Assembly (NCBI GenBank): GCA_002748835.1
Contig: PDTL01000013.1
Location: 90,576 to 140,509, forward strand
Direction: 5' to 3'
Source of the DNA: Deltaproteobacteria bacterium
Lineage (GTDB): Bacteria > Desulfobacterota > Desulfobacteria > Desulfobacterales > GCA-2748835
Length of the DNA stretch: 49,934 nt
The notes beneath the pieces are model-generated. The model saw nothing but the letters and a program-made list of their open reading frames with translations, did no database searches and was not told where the DNA came from. Each line of letters opens with the position of its first letter. Positions within the stretch are counted from its first letter, which is position 1. The position numbers and the translations under genes are program-made. Of this stretch, positions 25,548 through 34,376 are shown piece after piece.

Positions 25548-25574
25548 ATATCGGCAGTTTTTCGAAAAAATTTA
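25548..25574 (-). promoter_or_regulatory. sigma-28 (FliA)-like promoter of the TolC-PhnD-kinase operon
   Basis: On the minus strand TAAATTTT (25574-25567), eleven bases, then GCCGATAT (25555-25548). Against the enterobacterial sigma-28 consensus TAAAGTTT-N11-GCCGATAA this matches 14 of 16 positions with exact spacing. It lies about 115 bases before the TolC start at 25432. It would place the operon under flagellar/chemotaxis control. Confidence 0.58.
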
Positions 25575-25598
25575 CAATTGCAGAAAAAAATGTGCAGG

Positions 25599-26756
25599 TT
25601 AATGAGGATTCGTGTTGACGCGACCAGCCCCGCGCTGTCGATTTTGCTGGTAAAGCAGTATGGATCCCATGAAATAGACTGCAAAAAGCCCCCAGAGTAA
25701 ACCGAATTCCCGGGTACACGCGAGAAAATCCGCGCCCATCTGATTGAGCTGCTGGGCAACGTTTGCGGCATGGGTGAAGGGGACCCACTGTACCAACCCG
25801 TTTATCCACCGTGGAATGGCACTTTTCGGCCAGATAAAACCTGCGGTGAAAAGCAGGGGAATAGAACTCACGAGAACCGTCAGCGTCACCAGTTCCTTTC
25901 GGGGAATCAGCTTGCCGATAAGGGTCCCCAAGGCGGCTGCGGCCAGCAGGAAAGGGACAATGACGTGAAAGAGTTCACCGGGATCTGCCAGCCGATAGAT
26001 CTGGTAGGTCTCAAAACACCAGCCATAATAAAACAGGGTAAATGGCAGATAGATCACCATAAAGGCGGCCAGGCGAAGGCACAGCTCTGCCAGTATGGAG
26101 ACCTGTCCTCCGTACACGGTAACACCGGCAATCCGCTGCGCTTTGCGCGTGGTGGCATGGATACCGGCGGCAATCACCAGGGTTTGATGTAAGACAAGGA
26201 GAAAGACCGCCGGGATTACATAATTCAAATAGCCCGTATTGGGGTTAAACACGGGCTGAAGATTCAACGCCAGCGGGACAGGGCCACCTTGGCCTGCCAG
26301 GGAGTCCTGGACAAGCCGTATTTCCTCATCAAGCGCATTGGCTGCCGCAGTAATGCCCTTGATAATGGTGCCATAGACAAGGAAATACGAGGCGTCTCCG
26401 GCATAGACCAGCGTGGGACTGCGGTGCAGCAGAATATCCCGATAAAAATTTTCGGGTACGCGCAGCACCCCGCTGACCGCGCTACGCTCTAAAAGACGCT
26501 TTGCATCTTCAAGGCTGGTGGCCTGGCTAACAACATCGACCTGGGCTGTGGCACCCACCATCCGAATCAGACGCCGGCTCATGGGGCTGTCATCATTATC
26601 AAGAACAGCAATTTTTTGCCCTCTGGGGACCTGATTCAAATAGGGCTGCGGGTAAAGGAAGGCGTAAAAAAGCATCCCGCCGATCACGGTAAGGGAAATA
26701 GCCGGGTTACCCAGAATGTCCCGAATTTCAGTCAGCAAAAGGCGCCAGATCGTCAT
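25599..26756 (-). CDS. ABC-2 type export permease, second subunit
   Basis: The 385-residue protein has one membrane helix at about 18-36, a large periplasmic region (about 40-170), and five or six helices in the C-terminal half, the plan of ABC2_membrane_3 permeases such as YbhS/YbhR and YhhJ. YVIPAVFLLVLHQTLVIAAG begins the membrane part, given here as a landmark. Such permeases work as a dimer with an ATPase, a HlyD-like adaptor and TolC. Its start overlaps the stop of the first permease (ATGA at 26753-26756). It is the last gene of this operon. No ATP-binding gene is found in the cluster. Confidence 0.86.
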   Translation of the reverse strand: MTIWRLLLTEIRDILGNPAISLTVIGGMLFYAFLYPQPYLNQVPRGQKIAVLDNDDSPMSRRLIRMVGATAQVDVVSQATSLEDAKRLLERSAVSGVLRVPENFYRDILLHRSPTLVYAGDASYFLVYGTIIKGITAAANALDEEIRLVQDSLAGQGGPVPLALNLQPVFNPNTGYLNYVIPAVFLLVLHQTLVIAAGIHATTRKAQRIAGVTVYGGQVSILAELCLRLAAFMVIYLPFTLFYYGWCFETYQIYRLADPGELFHVIVPFLLAAAALGTLIGKLIPRKELVTLTVLVSSIPLLFTAGFIWPKSAIPRWINGLVQWVPFTHAANVAQQLNQMGADFLACTREFGLLWGLFAVYFMGSILLYQQNRQRGAGRVNTNPH

Positions 26757-27961
26757 GACTTTTCACCCTTCAGAGCAGCCTGGGGAACCGGAAACGACGC
26801 AGATTCGCTGCCGGCGCGTCTTCTCAGGAAAAGGACCAGAACCACGAGCAAAAAAAGCGGCAAGAAACAGCACAAGGCCCGAAAACTGGGCAGTAAAACA
26901 ACAGGAGAAACCCCGTAATTCAGTATACCGATCTGTATTTCCATATAATGGCTTACCGGCAACAGGGCCCGCCACATCTGCGGAAAAACGCCCATATCCG
27001 TAGCCGGAAAAGTAACGCCGATAAAGGCAAACCCAGGGGCGGTATAGGAGGCTGCCATACTAAAGGCCCGGGGCGCCTCCGCAATGCAGAGCGCGTATAC
27101 GGTCCCTATCGCCTGACAGGCCAGGATGGTGAGCCATTGGGCTAAAAACAACGGCGCAAAGCCGCCATGGAAAGGCCAGCCCTGCCAGAGGAAAAGGGCC
27201 AGGAAAGAAACTCCCTGCACCAGAAAGACAGCCTGGTAAAAGACCAGCCGAATCACCGTTTTCGAAAACGGACGCGTTTGTAACCAGGCCGCAATACCCC
27301 TGCGCCGTTCTTCTGCAAACCACACCAGTATCATCACCGCAACCATCAAAATCTGCCATATAGCGGGAAGTAATCCGGTGATCAAGAACTGGGCATAATT
27401 AAAGCCCATATTATACAGCGGCGTGATCTGTTTTCGGGTGGTCACAGCGATCCCCTGGGCCTGAACAAGCTGAACATTGCCGCGGCCAAGCCCCCTTAAG
27501 GTGGCCATCTGGGCGGTATAGGTGGCATGCGCCCTGACCAGTGACGATTCGAGTGATTTCCCGATAAGCAGGGTCTGGAAATTATCAAACACCGTAATCT
27601 GGGGAGAACGCCCGGTGCGAAGATCCTGCTCAAGGTTTCCGGGAACATAGATGATGCCGTAGACCCTTCCCGAACGCAGGGCGCTGGCAGCGGCTTTCTG
27701 GCTGGCATACTGCTGGATGGTCAGGCCGCTGCTGGCATCATAGCAACGAATCAGAGACCGGGACAGGGCGCTGTGATCCATATCCACCACAGCCACTGGC
27801 AGTTCATGGACAATACCCGCGTGAAAGACGCAGAGCATAAATAAAAACAGTCCTGCAGGCAAAAGGCTCACCGAAAACAGCAGCCACCGGTCAAACACCA
27901 GTAACCGCAGCTCGTCACGCATCAGATCTCCAAGACTGCTGGCGGGGGATGCGAGTGTCAT
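26753..27961 (-). CDS. ABC-2 type export permease, first subunit
   Basis: This 402-residue paralogue of the next gene has the same plan: an N-terminal helix at about 27-47, a periplasmic domain with a VVDMDHSALSRSLIR segment (the partner has VLDNDDSPMSRRLIR in the same place), and C-terminal helices from about residue 185. The matching segments show that the two subunits derive from one ancestor and probably form a heterodimer. The exported compound could be a drug, lipid or glycoside. The start shares one base with the stop of the HlyD gene. Confidence 0.86.
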   Translation of the reverse strand: MTLASPASSLGDLMRDELRLLVFDRWLLFSVSLLPAGLFLFMLCVFHAGIVHELPVAVVDMDHSALSRSLIRCYDASSGLTIQQYASQKAAASALRSGRVYGIIYVPGNLEQDLRTGRSPQITVFDNFQTLLIGKSLESSLVRAHATYTAQMATLRGLGRGNVQLVQAQGIAVTTRKQITPLYNMGFNYAQFLITGLLPAIWQILMVAVMILVWFAEERRRGIAAWLQTRPFSKTVIRLVFYQAVFLVQGVSFLALFLWQGWPFHGGFAPLFLAQWLTILACQAIGTVYALCIAEAPRAFSMAASYTAPGFAFIGVTFPATDMGVFPQMWRALLPVSHYMEIQIGILNYGVSPVVLLPSFRALCCFLPLFLLVVLVLFLRRRAGSESASFPVPQAALKGEKS

Positions 27962-28950
27962 CAGAATACGAGCACGCTCATGCCGGCACGCAGGTTTTCC
28001 ACCGGCGCCACCGGACGCGCTTCGACCTCAAAGGTGCGCATATCAAACTCTTTTTTGACATTAGTGGCCCGCCAGGTCGCATATTCGCCCAGCACCGCGA
28101 CATGGCTGACCCGGAAACGGACCTTTTTGCCGTCTAAGGCCGGTAGGGTTCCCTCGAACTCGGTTCCCGGCTGCCAGTCATTCAACACGTCTTCACGGAT
28201 ATGCAGCACAAGCCAGCTGTCGGCCATATCAACCACCGTGACCACAGGAAAACCCTGGGGCGCCAGTTCACCGGGGTGCAGTAACACCTGACTTACTTCA
28301 CCATCATACCAGCTCGTTATCTCAAGATCAGCGGCATAGGCCTTGACTTCCGCCACTGCCCCGGCAGCCATTTTTTCCTTTTGCCGGGCAGCCCGCTTGG
28401 TTTGGCTGCGGGTTCCTTCCTTGGTCATCTCATAGATCTGAAAGGCGGCCTGGGCATTGCTGCGTGCCGCATCCCGTTTTGCCTTTGCCTCATCGCGTTT
28501 TTGGGCCGCGATCACACCGTCCTGAAAGAGGATTTCCACCCGTTCATAGGTCTTTTCAGCAAGCTCAGCGGCAGCCTCGGCTGTTTTCCAGGTGTTTTTT
28601 GCTGCCGCAATCTGCTGCTTTCTTGCGCCAATCTCGGCCTCTTCAGCCAGGGCCTCCGCAGCCATCTGACCGGCTTCGGCTTGCTCTATCTTGGCCTTGA
28701 GTTCAGGACTTCGCAGGCAAAAAACAGGCTGCCCTTTACGCACGAGGTCTCCTTTTCTCACATAAACCTCGGCGATTCTGCCGGCTATCTTCGAGGAAAT
28801 GCTGTATTGCTGGGCCTCTATCTGGCCCTGCAGCCGGGTGGGGCTGGGCTGATATGCCTGCCAGAAGGTATAGGCAAGCCATACAAACAGTGCCACAAAA
28901 CATAAAACGACAAGAAGAGATGCCAGGGTGTTCAGTAGTTTTTTCATCAA
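27961..28950 (-). CDS. HlyD/EmrA-like periplasmic adaptor
   Basis: A 329-residue membrane-fusion protein: an N-terminal anchor (about 8-30), a biotinyl-lipoyl half-motif (YSISSKIAGRIAEVYVRKGD), a long alpha-helical hairpin rich in Ala, Glu and Lys (about 75-200), the second lipoyl half around LEITSWYDGEVSQVL, and a beta-barrel region. It would link the two inner-membrane permeases to a TolC channel. It resembles YbhG/YhiI, adaptors of ABC-2 exporters. It overlaps the upstream TolC gene by four bases and the downstream permease gene by one, so production of the parts is coupled. Confidence 0.9.
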   Translation of the reverse strand: MMKKLLNTLASLLVVLCFVALFVWLAYTFWQAYQPSPTRLQGQIEAQQYSISSKIAGRIAEVYVRKGDLVRKGQPVFCLRSPELKAKIEQAEAGQMAAEALAEEAEIGARKQQIAAAKNTWKTAEAAAELAEKTYERVEILFQDGVIAAQKRDEAKAKRDAARSNAQAAFQIYEMTKEGTRSQTKRAARQKEKMAAGAVAEVKAYAADLEITSWYDGEVSQVLLHPGELAPQGFPVVTVVDMADSWLVLHIREDVLNDWQPGTEFEGTLPALDGKKVRFRVSHVAVLGEYATWRATNVKKEFDMRTFEVEARPVAPVENLRAGMSVLVF

Positions 28951-30470
28951 TTATCTATCTCAAAAAAGGGTTGTTGGTGAGCGGTGGTGGATTGGTGTCG
29001 CAACACCGATTGGGCCTGCTGCTGATACGCGGTGAACTGATCGCACTGTCCGGACATGGCAAAAAGATGAGCCAAAGCGGTCACATAGGCATAAGCCGCC
29101 GCCAATCGTTGGGTGGTCACGCCTTCGAGAAACAGCCGGGCATCAACAACGTCAAGGGAGGTCGCCATTCCTTGCGAAAAGCCCTTTTGCCTGAGCCGTA
29201 CATTTTCCCTGGCCAGATCAACGCTTGATGCCAGTCCCTTGTATTCCTCCAGGGCCTGCCTGGACTGTTTCCAGGTTTTTTCAACCAAAACAGAGAGATC
29301 CCGTTCTGCCTGCCGGTATAAACAGGTGGTTTGGAACAAGGCGGCGTTGGCCGCCGCAACCCGTTCCCCGCGTCCCTTGCTATCAAACAGGGTCAGGCTG
29401 ACCCCCAGCCCGGCCTGCCAATCGGGAGTTGCTTCCCCAACGATGTCGTCTTCTGTGTACAGGTTGTAGTTGGCAAAGGCATATACCTGGGGATAATACC
29501 GTCCCTGTTCAACACGAATCAAGCCCTTTGCCTGGTCCTGCTTGGCCTGCAACAGGGCCAAACCGGGGTGCAGGCGCAGGGTCTGCTCGCATATTGCATC
29601 CGGGTCTGGCAGCGCATCTTTGATGAAAAGCGGACTGACGGGCTGAACCTTCTCTTCCTGGTGAAGGGCCTTGCGCAAGGCGAGCTGGGCAATTTCTAAC
29701 ATCCGGTACGCCTTGCCTGTGGCCACCCTGGACCGATCATAGGCTGCCTGGGCTTCGAGTCGTTCAACTCTGGCGATTTGTCCTTGCTGTTCGAGTGCAA
29801 GGGCATGTTGATAATGTATGCCAAGGCCATTTTCCACTTCTTTTTTGGTCTGTGCGATTTGCTCGGCAAGCACAACGCCAAAATATACTTTGGCAAGCGC
29901 GGTAAACTGTTCCTGGCGTACCATGGCAAGCCGGGCCTTTTCGGCCCTGGTCTGTTCGGTGGCGATCTGCTCGGCGGCGGTTATCCGCCAGCCGGTAAAC
30001 AAGGGCCAGGTTGCCCGAAGTCCGCTGGCAAAAATATTCTGACTGACAATCTCTGTGGTCAGATCGACATCCTGTCCGATAAGGTGCTGAAACAGCACCC
30101 CAATATCACGGGCAAACTGAGGAGAAATCTGCCCGGTGGCAGCAAGACTGACCAGGGCCTGGCGAATCATCTGCGGATCCATGGAGGCCATGGGTTCTAA
30201 GCTCCGTGCATCGACCACAAGGGGGTCCGAGAGATGAAGATATTGTCCGTCAAGCGTGATATCCGGAAAATGGCGTTTGGACGCTGCCAGCTGAAGATGC
30301 TGGTGCCGTTCCACGGCAGCCTGTTGGGCGGCCAGGGTGTCGCTGAGTTCGAGCAACTGTTCCCAGGCTTGGGAAAACGTATAGTCCGCAGCATGCAGAG
30401 AAGTGGCGAAGCATGCCAGAATCACAGCCACGGATAGTAAAAAATAAAGATGTATGCGTCTTTTTTTCAT
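28947..30470 (-). CDS. TolC-family outer-membrane channel of the ABC-2 exporter
   Basis: 507 residues with a clear signal peptide (hydrophobic about 8-26, ending LHAA) and the TolC pattern: TFSQAWEQLLELSDTLAAQQ as first repeat start, ICEQTLRLHPGLALLQAKQD as second, both given as landmarks, and long coiled helices. It is the first gene of the export operon, with the adaptor gene overlapping by four bases. Together they should span both membranes. It differs strongly from the TolC protein encoded at 23861-25432, so the two are not recent duplicates. Confidence 0.9.
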   Translation of the reverse strand: MKKRRIHLYFLLSVAVILACFATSLHAADYTFSQAWEQLLELSDTLAAQQAAVERHQHLQLAASKRHFPDITLDGQYLHLSDPLVVDARSLEPMASMDPQMIRQALVSLAATGQISPQFARDIGVLFQHLIGQDVDLTTEIVSQNIFASGLRATWPLFTGWRITAAEQIATEQTRAEKARLAMVRQEQFTALAKVYFGVVLAEQIAQTKKEVENGLGIHYQHALALEQQGQIARVERLEAQAAYDRSRVATGKAYRMLEIAQLALRKALHQEEKVQPVSPLFIKDALPDPDAICEQTLRLHPGLALLQAKQDQAKGLIRVEQGRYYPQVYAFANYNLYTEDDIVGEATPDWQAGLGVSLTLFDSKGRGERVAAANAALFQTTCLYRQAERDLSVLVEKTWKQSRQALEEYKGLASSVDLARENVRLRQKGFSQGMATSLDVVDARLFLEGVTTQRLAAAYAYVTALAHLFAMSGQCDQFTAYQQQAQSVLRHQSTTAHQQPFFEIDN

Positions 30471-30501
30471 AAAGCGCTCCCTCTACAAATTTTCCTTCAC
30501 T

Positions 30502-30530
30502 CTTTTACTGTAGAACCTTTTTTGTTTCAA
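30502..30530 (-). promoter_or_regulatory. candidate sigma-70 promoter of the export operon
   Basis: On the minus strand TTGAAA (30530-30525), 17 bases, TAAAAG (30507-30502): five of six and four of six matches with ideal spacing. The TolC start is at 30470, giving a leader of about 25 bases. Confidence 0.45.
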
Positions 30531-30809
30531 GCGAAGAATGATGAATAATCCAGGGAAACCGATCCGATTGTTGCCAATGATTTAAAAAAAAATACGGCTG
30601 ATGGACGGACTGGCAAATTAGTGAAAAAAGCACCTAACCTATTATAATATTTTCCTATTTTTTTACAAAAAAGACTTTTAATAAATGATTTGTTATGATA
30701 TAAAAACGACAAATCAGGTTGAAGAGATACAGTGATATGATGCAAAAAAACGAACCGGTTATTACGTTCTGATTGCCGCGTTACGCTTACTTGTCAATGG
30801 AGACAAACG
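30531..30809. other. AT-rich divergent intergenic region
   Basis: The DNA between the export operon and the chemoreceptor gene is very AT-rich and holds no credible coding region. A perfect TATAAT lies at 30643-30648 but has no good -35 at the right distance. A second TATGAT lies at 30694-30699. One of these may drive the chemoreceptor; no sigma-28 site as good as the one at 25548 was found here. Confidence 0.45.
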
Positions 30810-32810
30810 ATGAAAAAATTAACCTTGAGATCAAAATTGGTCATTGGGGGGGTGTTGGCGGCAATGTTGCCCTTGGCTGTTGTGGGTGTGTTTTCGATAA
30901 ACAAGTCTTCATCAGCACTGATTCATCTTGGAGAAGGGCAGGCAGAACTTACGGCACGAAATCTGGCAACCATGGCCACCCTTTTTATTGAAAGTCAGAT
31001 TGAAAAAACCAAGATGTTGGTGATGGAACCCTCCATCCAGCAGTTGCTTGATAACAGCGGCGCTGAAGGTTTTGAAAATGATTTTTCCGGGGTATCGGAT
31101 ATCAAGGCATATCTTTCCGATGCCATACGGGCGAGTACAAAAGATAATGACTGTATTTTTCTTGCAAATGCGTCTGGTCTCATCCTTGCTTTTTCTTGCA
31201 GTAACGGTAAAGAGATTACAAAAACAATAAACATAGCCGACCGTAAGTATTTTCAGACAGCCAAGTCTGGTAAGATTTCCATCAGCCCGCCGCTTGTTTC
31301 TCAGGCAACCGGCGAGTCTGTTTTTGTCATCGCGGTGCCACTACAAAACCGTTCCGGGGCCTTTGCCGGTGTATTGGGTGTAGGGATAAAACTGGCAGCG
31401 TTAACCGAAAAAATTGCACAGACAAAAATTGGACAGACCGGTTATCCGTTTATGGTAGATATTAACGGGCGTTTTATCTATCATCCTGTGGAAGCATATG
31501 TATTTAATATGAATATAGGAACCCTGAAGGGGGTGGAGAACGTGGCCAGAAGAGTGATGGCCCAGGAAACAGGCGTTGAAAAATGTACGTTTAAAGGGGT
31601 AAAAAAGATTACTGCTTTCGCACCCGTACCTGCCGCAGGCTGGAGTCTTGCGGTCAGTCAGAATGAATCGGAGTTTCTGGCGCCGGCGGTTTCCATCCGC
31701 AATATGGCGGTTGCCGCCGGCTGTATCTTTCTGGTGCTGACAATCCTGGCGGTGCTGTGGTTTGTGAAGGGAATCATGGCGCAATTGGGACATGATCCGT
31801 CTGAAATCGCCACCGTGGCCGACCGGATTGCGACGGGTGACCTGACCTATGCATTTCCGGATACGGGAAAACCCCTCACGGGGGTCTATGCCAGCATGAA
31901 GCAGATGACGGCAAATTTGAAAGAGATGTTTCATGATATTTCAGGAGGGGTCCACACATTGACCGCTTCTTCCGGAGAACTTTCCTCCATTTCCCGGCAG
32001 CTGACATCCGGGGCCGAGCAGTCTTCCCGGAAGGCAGAAAATGTATCTTCGGCCGCAAAAAATACAGCTGCAGCCATGAACAGTGTGGCAGCTGCCACAG
32101 AACAGACAAGCACCAGCCTCCAGTTGATTGTGGCTGCGGCAGAAGAAATGACGGCAACCATCAACGAGATTTCAGCCGATACGGCCAAGGGCAGCCGCAC
32201 GACAAATCTGGCTGTTGAAAAAGCTGAACATATTTCCGGAAAAGTGGATGGACTGGGCCGGGCCGCCATGGAGATCAGCAAGGTTACTGAAACCATCGCC
32301 GATATTTCTGCACAGACCAATCTGTTGTCTTTGAATGCCACCATTGAGGCCGCCCGGGCAGGGGAAGCCGGCAAGGGGTTTGCTGTTGTGGCAGGTGAAA
32401 TCAAGGCACTTGCAAAGCAGACTGCCGATGCTACAGACGAAATCGGTTTGAAAATCGGCGAGGTCCAGTCCGCAGCCAGGGAATCCGTCGAAGCGATCAC
32501 CACCATTGTTGAAATTATTGACGACATCAATACCATTGTCACATCGATTGCCGCTGCCTTTGAAAAACAGTCCGGCACAACCCGGGAAATTTCAAATAAT
32601 GTGAGCCAGGCAGCTTCCGGTATTCAGGAGGTGAACGAGAATGTCAACCAGACCTCTGCCATGGCAGCCGAGGCCAGCGGGGACGTGGATCAGGTGAGTC
32701 AGTCTGTAAACGAGATTACGACCGGCAGCATACAAATAAACGAAAGTGTGATTGAATTATCCAGACTTGCTGAACATCTATCCGAGATGATTGACCGGTT
32801 TCATCTGTAA
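30810..32810 (+). CDS. methyl-accepting chemotaxis protein with periplasmic Cache-type sensor
   Basis: 666 residues. A membrane helix at about 10-30, a periplasmic double-Cache-like sensor (about 35-285) with DRKYFQTAKSG and the second-module segment GYPFMVDINGRFIYHP, a second helix (about 290-312), HAMP (about 315-370), and the long signalling coiled coil with the hairpin tip ISAQTNLLSLNATIEAARAG, which binds CheA and CheW. Cache sensors bind small molecules such as amino acids or organic acids; the ligand cannot be told. The end lacks the NWETF-type tail for CheR docking. It is monocistronic, with a terminator at its stop codon. No che genes are in the window. Confidence 0.94.
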   Translation: MKKLTLRSKLVIGGVLAAMLPLAVVGVFSINKSSSALIHLGEGQAELTARNLATMATLFIESQIEKTKMLVMEPSIQQLLDNSGAEGFENDFSGVSDIKAYLSDAIRASTKDNDCIFLANASGLILAFSCSNGKEITKTINIADRKYFQTAKSGKISISPPLVSQATGESVFVIAVPLQNRSGAFAGVLGVGIKLAALTEKIAQTKIGQTGYPFMVDINGRFIYHPVEAYVFNMNIGTLKGVENVARRVMAQETGVEKCTFKGVKKITAFAPVPAAGWSLAVSQNESEFLAPAVSIRNMAVAAGCIFLVLTILAVLWFVKGIMAQLGHDPSEIATVADRIATGDLTYAFPDTGKPLTGVYASMKQMTANLKEMFHDISGGVHTLTASSGELSSISRQLTSGAEQSSRKAENVSSAAKNTAAAMNSVAAATEQTSTSLQLIVAAAEEMTATINEISADTAKGSRTTNLAVEKAEHISGKVDGLGRAAMEISKVTETIADISAQTNLLSLNATIEAARAGEAGKGFAVVAGEIKALAKQTADATDEIGLKIGEVQSAARESVEAITTIVEIIDDINTIVTSIAAAFEKQSGTTREISNNVSQAASGIQEVNENVNQTSAMAAEASGDVDQVSQSVNEITTGSIQINESVIELSRLAEHLSEMIDRFHL

Positions 32811-32823
32811 CCGGCTGTTTTTT
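32795..32823 (+). terminator. Rho-independent terminator at the end of the chemoreceptor gene
   Basis: CCGGTT (32795-32800) pairs with AACCGG (32809-32814) around an eight-base loop, followed by CTG and six T. The stop codon (32808-32810) is part of the stem. Confidence 0.6.
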
Positions 32824-32875
32824 CGGTACGTCTGGTGAACCCATGCGTGAAAAGATCCTGGATAGAAAAATGCCT

Positions 32876-34105
32876 TTATTTTATCAATTGATTCATTTGG
32901 ATAATGGGCATGAGAATGGACAGGACAATACACGCGACCACGCCGCCCATAATGAGAATGACCACGGGTTCAAGCAGTGCTGTCAGGCCGGTGACTGACG
33001 CTTCGACTTCCCGTTCATAAACTGTTGCCACTTTTTCCAGCATGGCTTCCAGGTCTCCGCTCTGCTCGCCCACCTGGATCATCTGAACGGCAAGATAGGG
33101 TATGACATCCGGAGATGCAGACAGGCTGACGCCCAGGCTCTGGCCTTGCTCTACGTTGGCGGCAGCGGTTGCGACAATCTCAGAAACAACCCCGTTTCCG
33201 GCCGTACTTCTGGCGATACGCAGTGCCGTGAGCATGGATACCCCGTTATCAAGCAGGGAACCCAGGGTTCGGGTAAAGCGGGCCACGGCGAGCTTGCGGA
33301 TCAGGTTGCCGGCCACGGGTAGACGGAGCTTCAGCCGGTCAATGGCCATCCGGCCAGCGGGTTTGGCGGCAAGGATTCTGAAGCCGGCAATTAGCACAAT
33401 CCCCAGGAGCATGCCGATCCACCAGCCATTCAACAGCAGATCACTTACCGCGATGAGTATCCGGGTCGGCAGGGGCAGGGCTTGCTGGCTGTTGATAAAA
33501 ATCACGGTAATTTGGGGGACGATGTAGCCGATGAGAACAAACAACACCCCGAAGGCGAGCAGTGTCATCAGGATGGGGTACATGAGTGCCGCCTGAATCC
33601 GGCTGTTTAAGGCCTGCTGGCTTTCGGAAATATCGGCCAAACGGTTCAGGACCAGCTCCAGGGTTCCTGAGCTTTCCCCTGCCAATACCATGTTGCGGTA
33701 CACCGGAGAAAAGATGCCGGGATAACGGCCCAGGGCATCAGCAAAACTCTCGCCTTCCTCAACCGCGTCTTTCAGATGGGATAACACGCGCTTCAGGGAG
33801 TGGGACCGGGCCTGCGGGATCAGAGTCTGAATAGCTGAGACCAGCGGAAAACCAGCATTCAGAAGTGTTGCCAACTGCCGGGTTACCAGGGTCAGTTCAG
33901 CAGGCTTGACCCGTGAAAAAAAGGCGGAAATCCGTGCCTGAACGCCACCAAGGGATGCGTCTTGTGACTGAATTTCTTTCAGGCTGACGGGGAATGTTTT
34001 GCTGTCTCTGAGTTTTTGCCTTGCTGCAGACGGGCTGTCTGCGTCAAGCAGACCGCTGGTGCGTTTCCCGTTTGCTGAAAGGGCCGTGTATTCATATACA
34101 GGCAT
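32876..34105 (-). CDS. gspF: type II secretion / type IV pilus inner-membrane platform protein
   Basis: 409 residues with two GspF (T2SSF) domains, each a helical bundle followed by membrane helices: about 70-195 and 272-395. MPVYEYTALSANGKRTSGLLDA is the usual start, given only as a landmark; VLAGESSGTLELVLNRLA and VGEQSGDLEAMLEKVA are the matching GE-x-SG repeats of the two halves. GspF/PilC turns or anchors the pseudopilus at the membrane with the ATPase GspE/PilB. No other secretion or pilus gene is near, so this is an orphan copy or part of a dispersed system. Convergent with the chemoreceptor gene. Confidence 0.92.
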   Translation of the reverse strand: MPVYEYTALSANGKRTSGLLDADSPSAARQKLRDSKTFPVSLKEIQSQDASLGGVQARISAFFSRVKPAELTLVTRQLATLLNAGFPLVSAIQTLIPQARSHSLKRVLSHLKDAVEEGESFADALGRYPGIFSPVYRNMVLAGESSGTLELVLNRLADISESQQALNSRIQAALMYPILMTLLAFGVLFVLIGYIVPQITVIFINSQQALPLPTRILIAVSDLLLNGWWIGMLLGIVLIAGFRILAAKPAGRMAIDRLKLRLPVAGNLIRKLAVARFTRTLGSLLDNGVSMLTALRIARSTAGNGVVSEIVATAAANVEQGQSLGVSLSASPDVIPYLAVQMIQVGEQSGDLEAMLEKVATVYEREVEASVTGLTALLEPVVILIMGGVVACIVLSILMPIIQMNQLIK

Positions 34106-34376
34106 AGGTCGCTTTCAGTAGTTGCGCGTTCGTGATGCTCTATCCCGTTGCCGTGTTCAGGTATGCCCTCCCACGCAACGATATGTTTAAAAAGTCTATC
34201 ATACGTGGTGACAGCTCACAAGCACCCTTTTTCCTGCAACCGGTGTGACGGCTGCTTACGGCATAGGAGGGGACAGCAGCTACAGATTTTGACAAATGAA
34301 CAGGCCCGTTGTAATAGATCTCTGCAGAGAAATCGTCATCACTCGCGATTGAGCGTGTGCAGTTCGGTTTCATAAA

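Noticed and set aside
34289..34317. TTGACA followed by TAATAG upstream of the dynamin-like gene
   Set aside because: The -10 box matches only three of six positions; too weak to list as a promoter.
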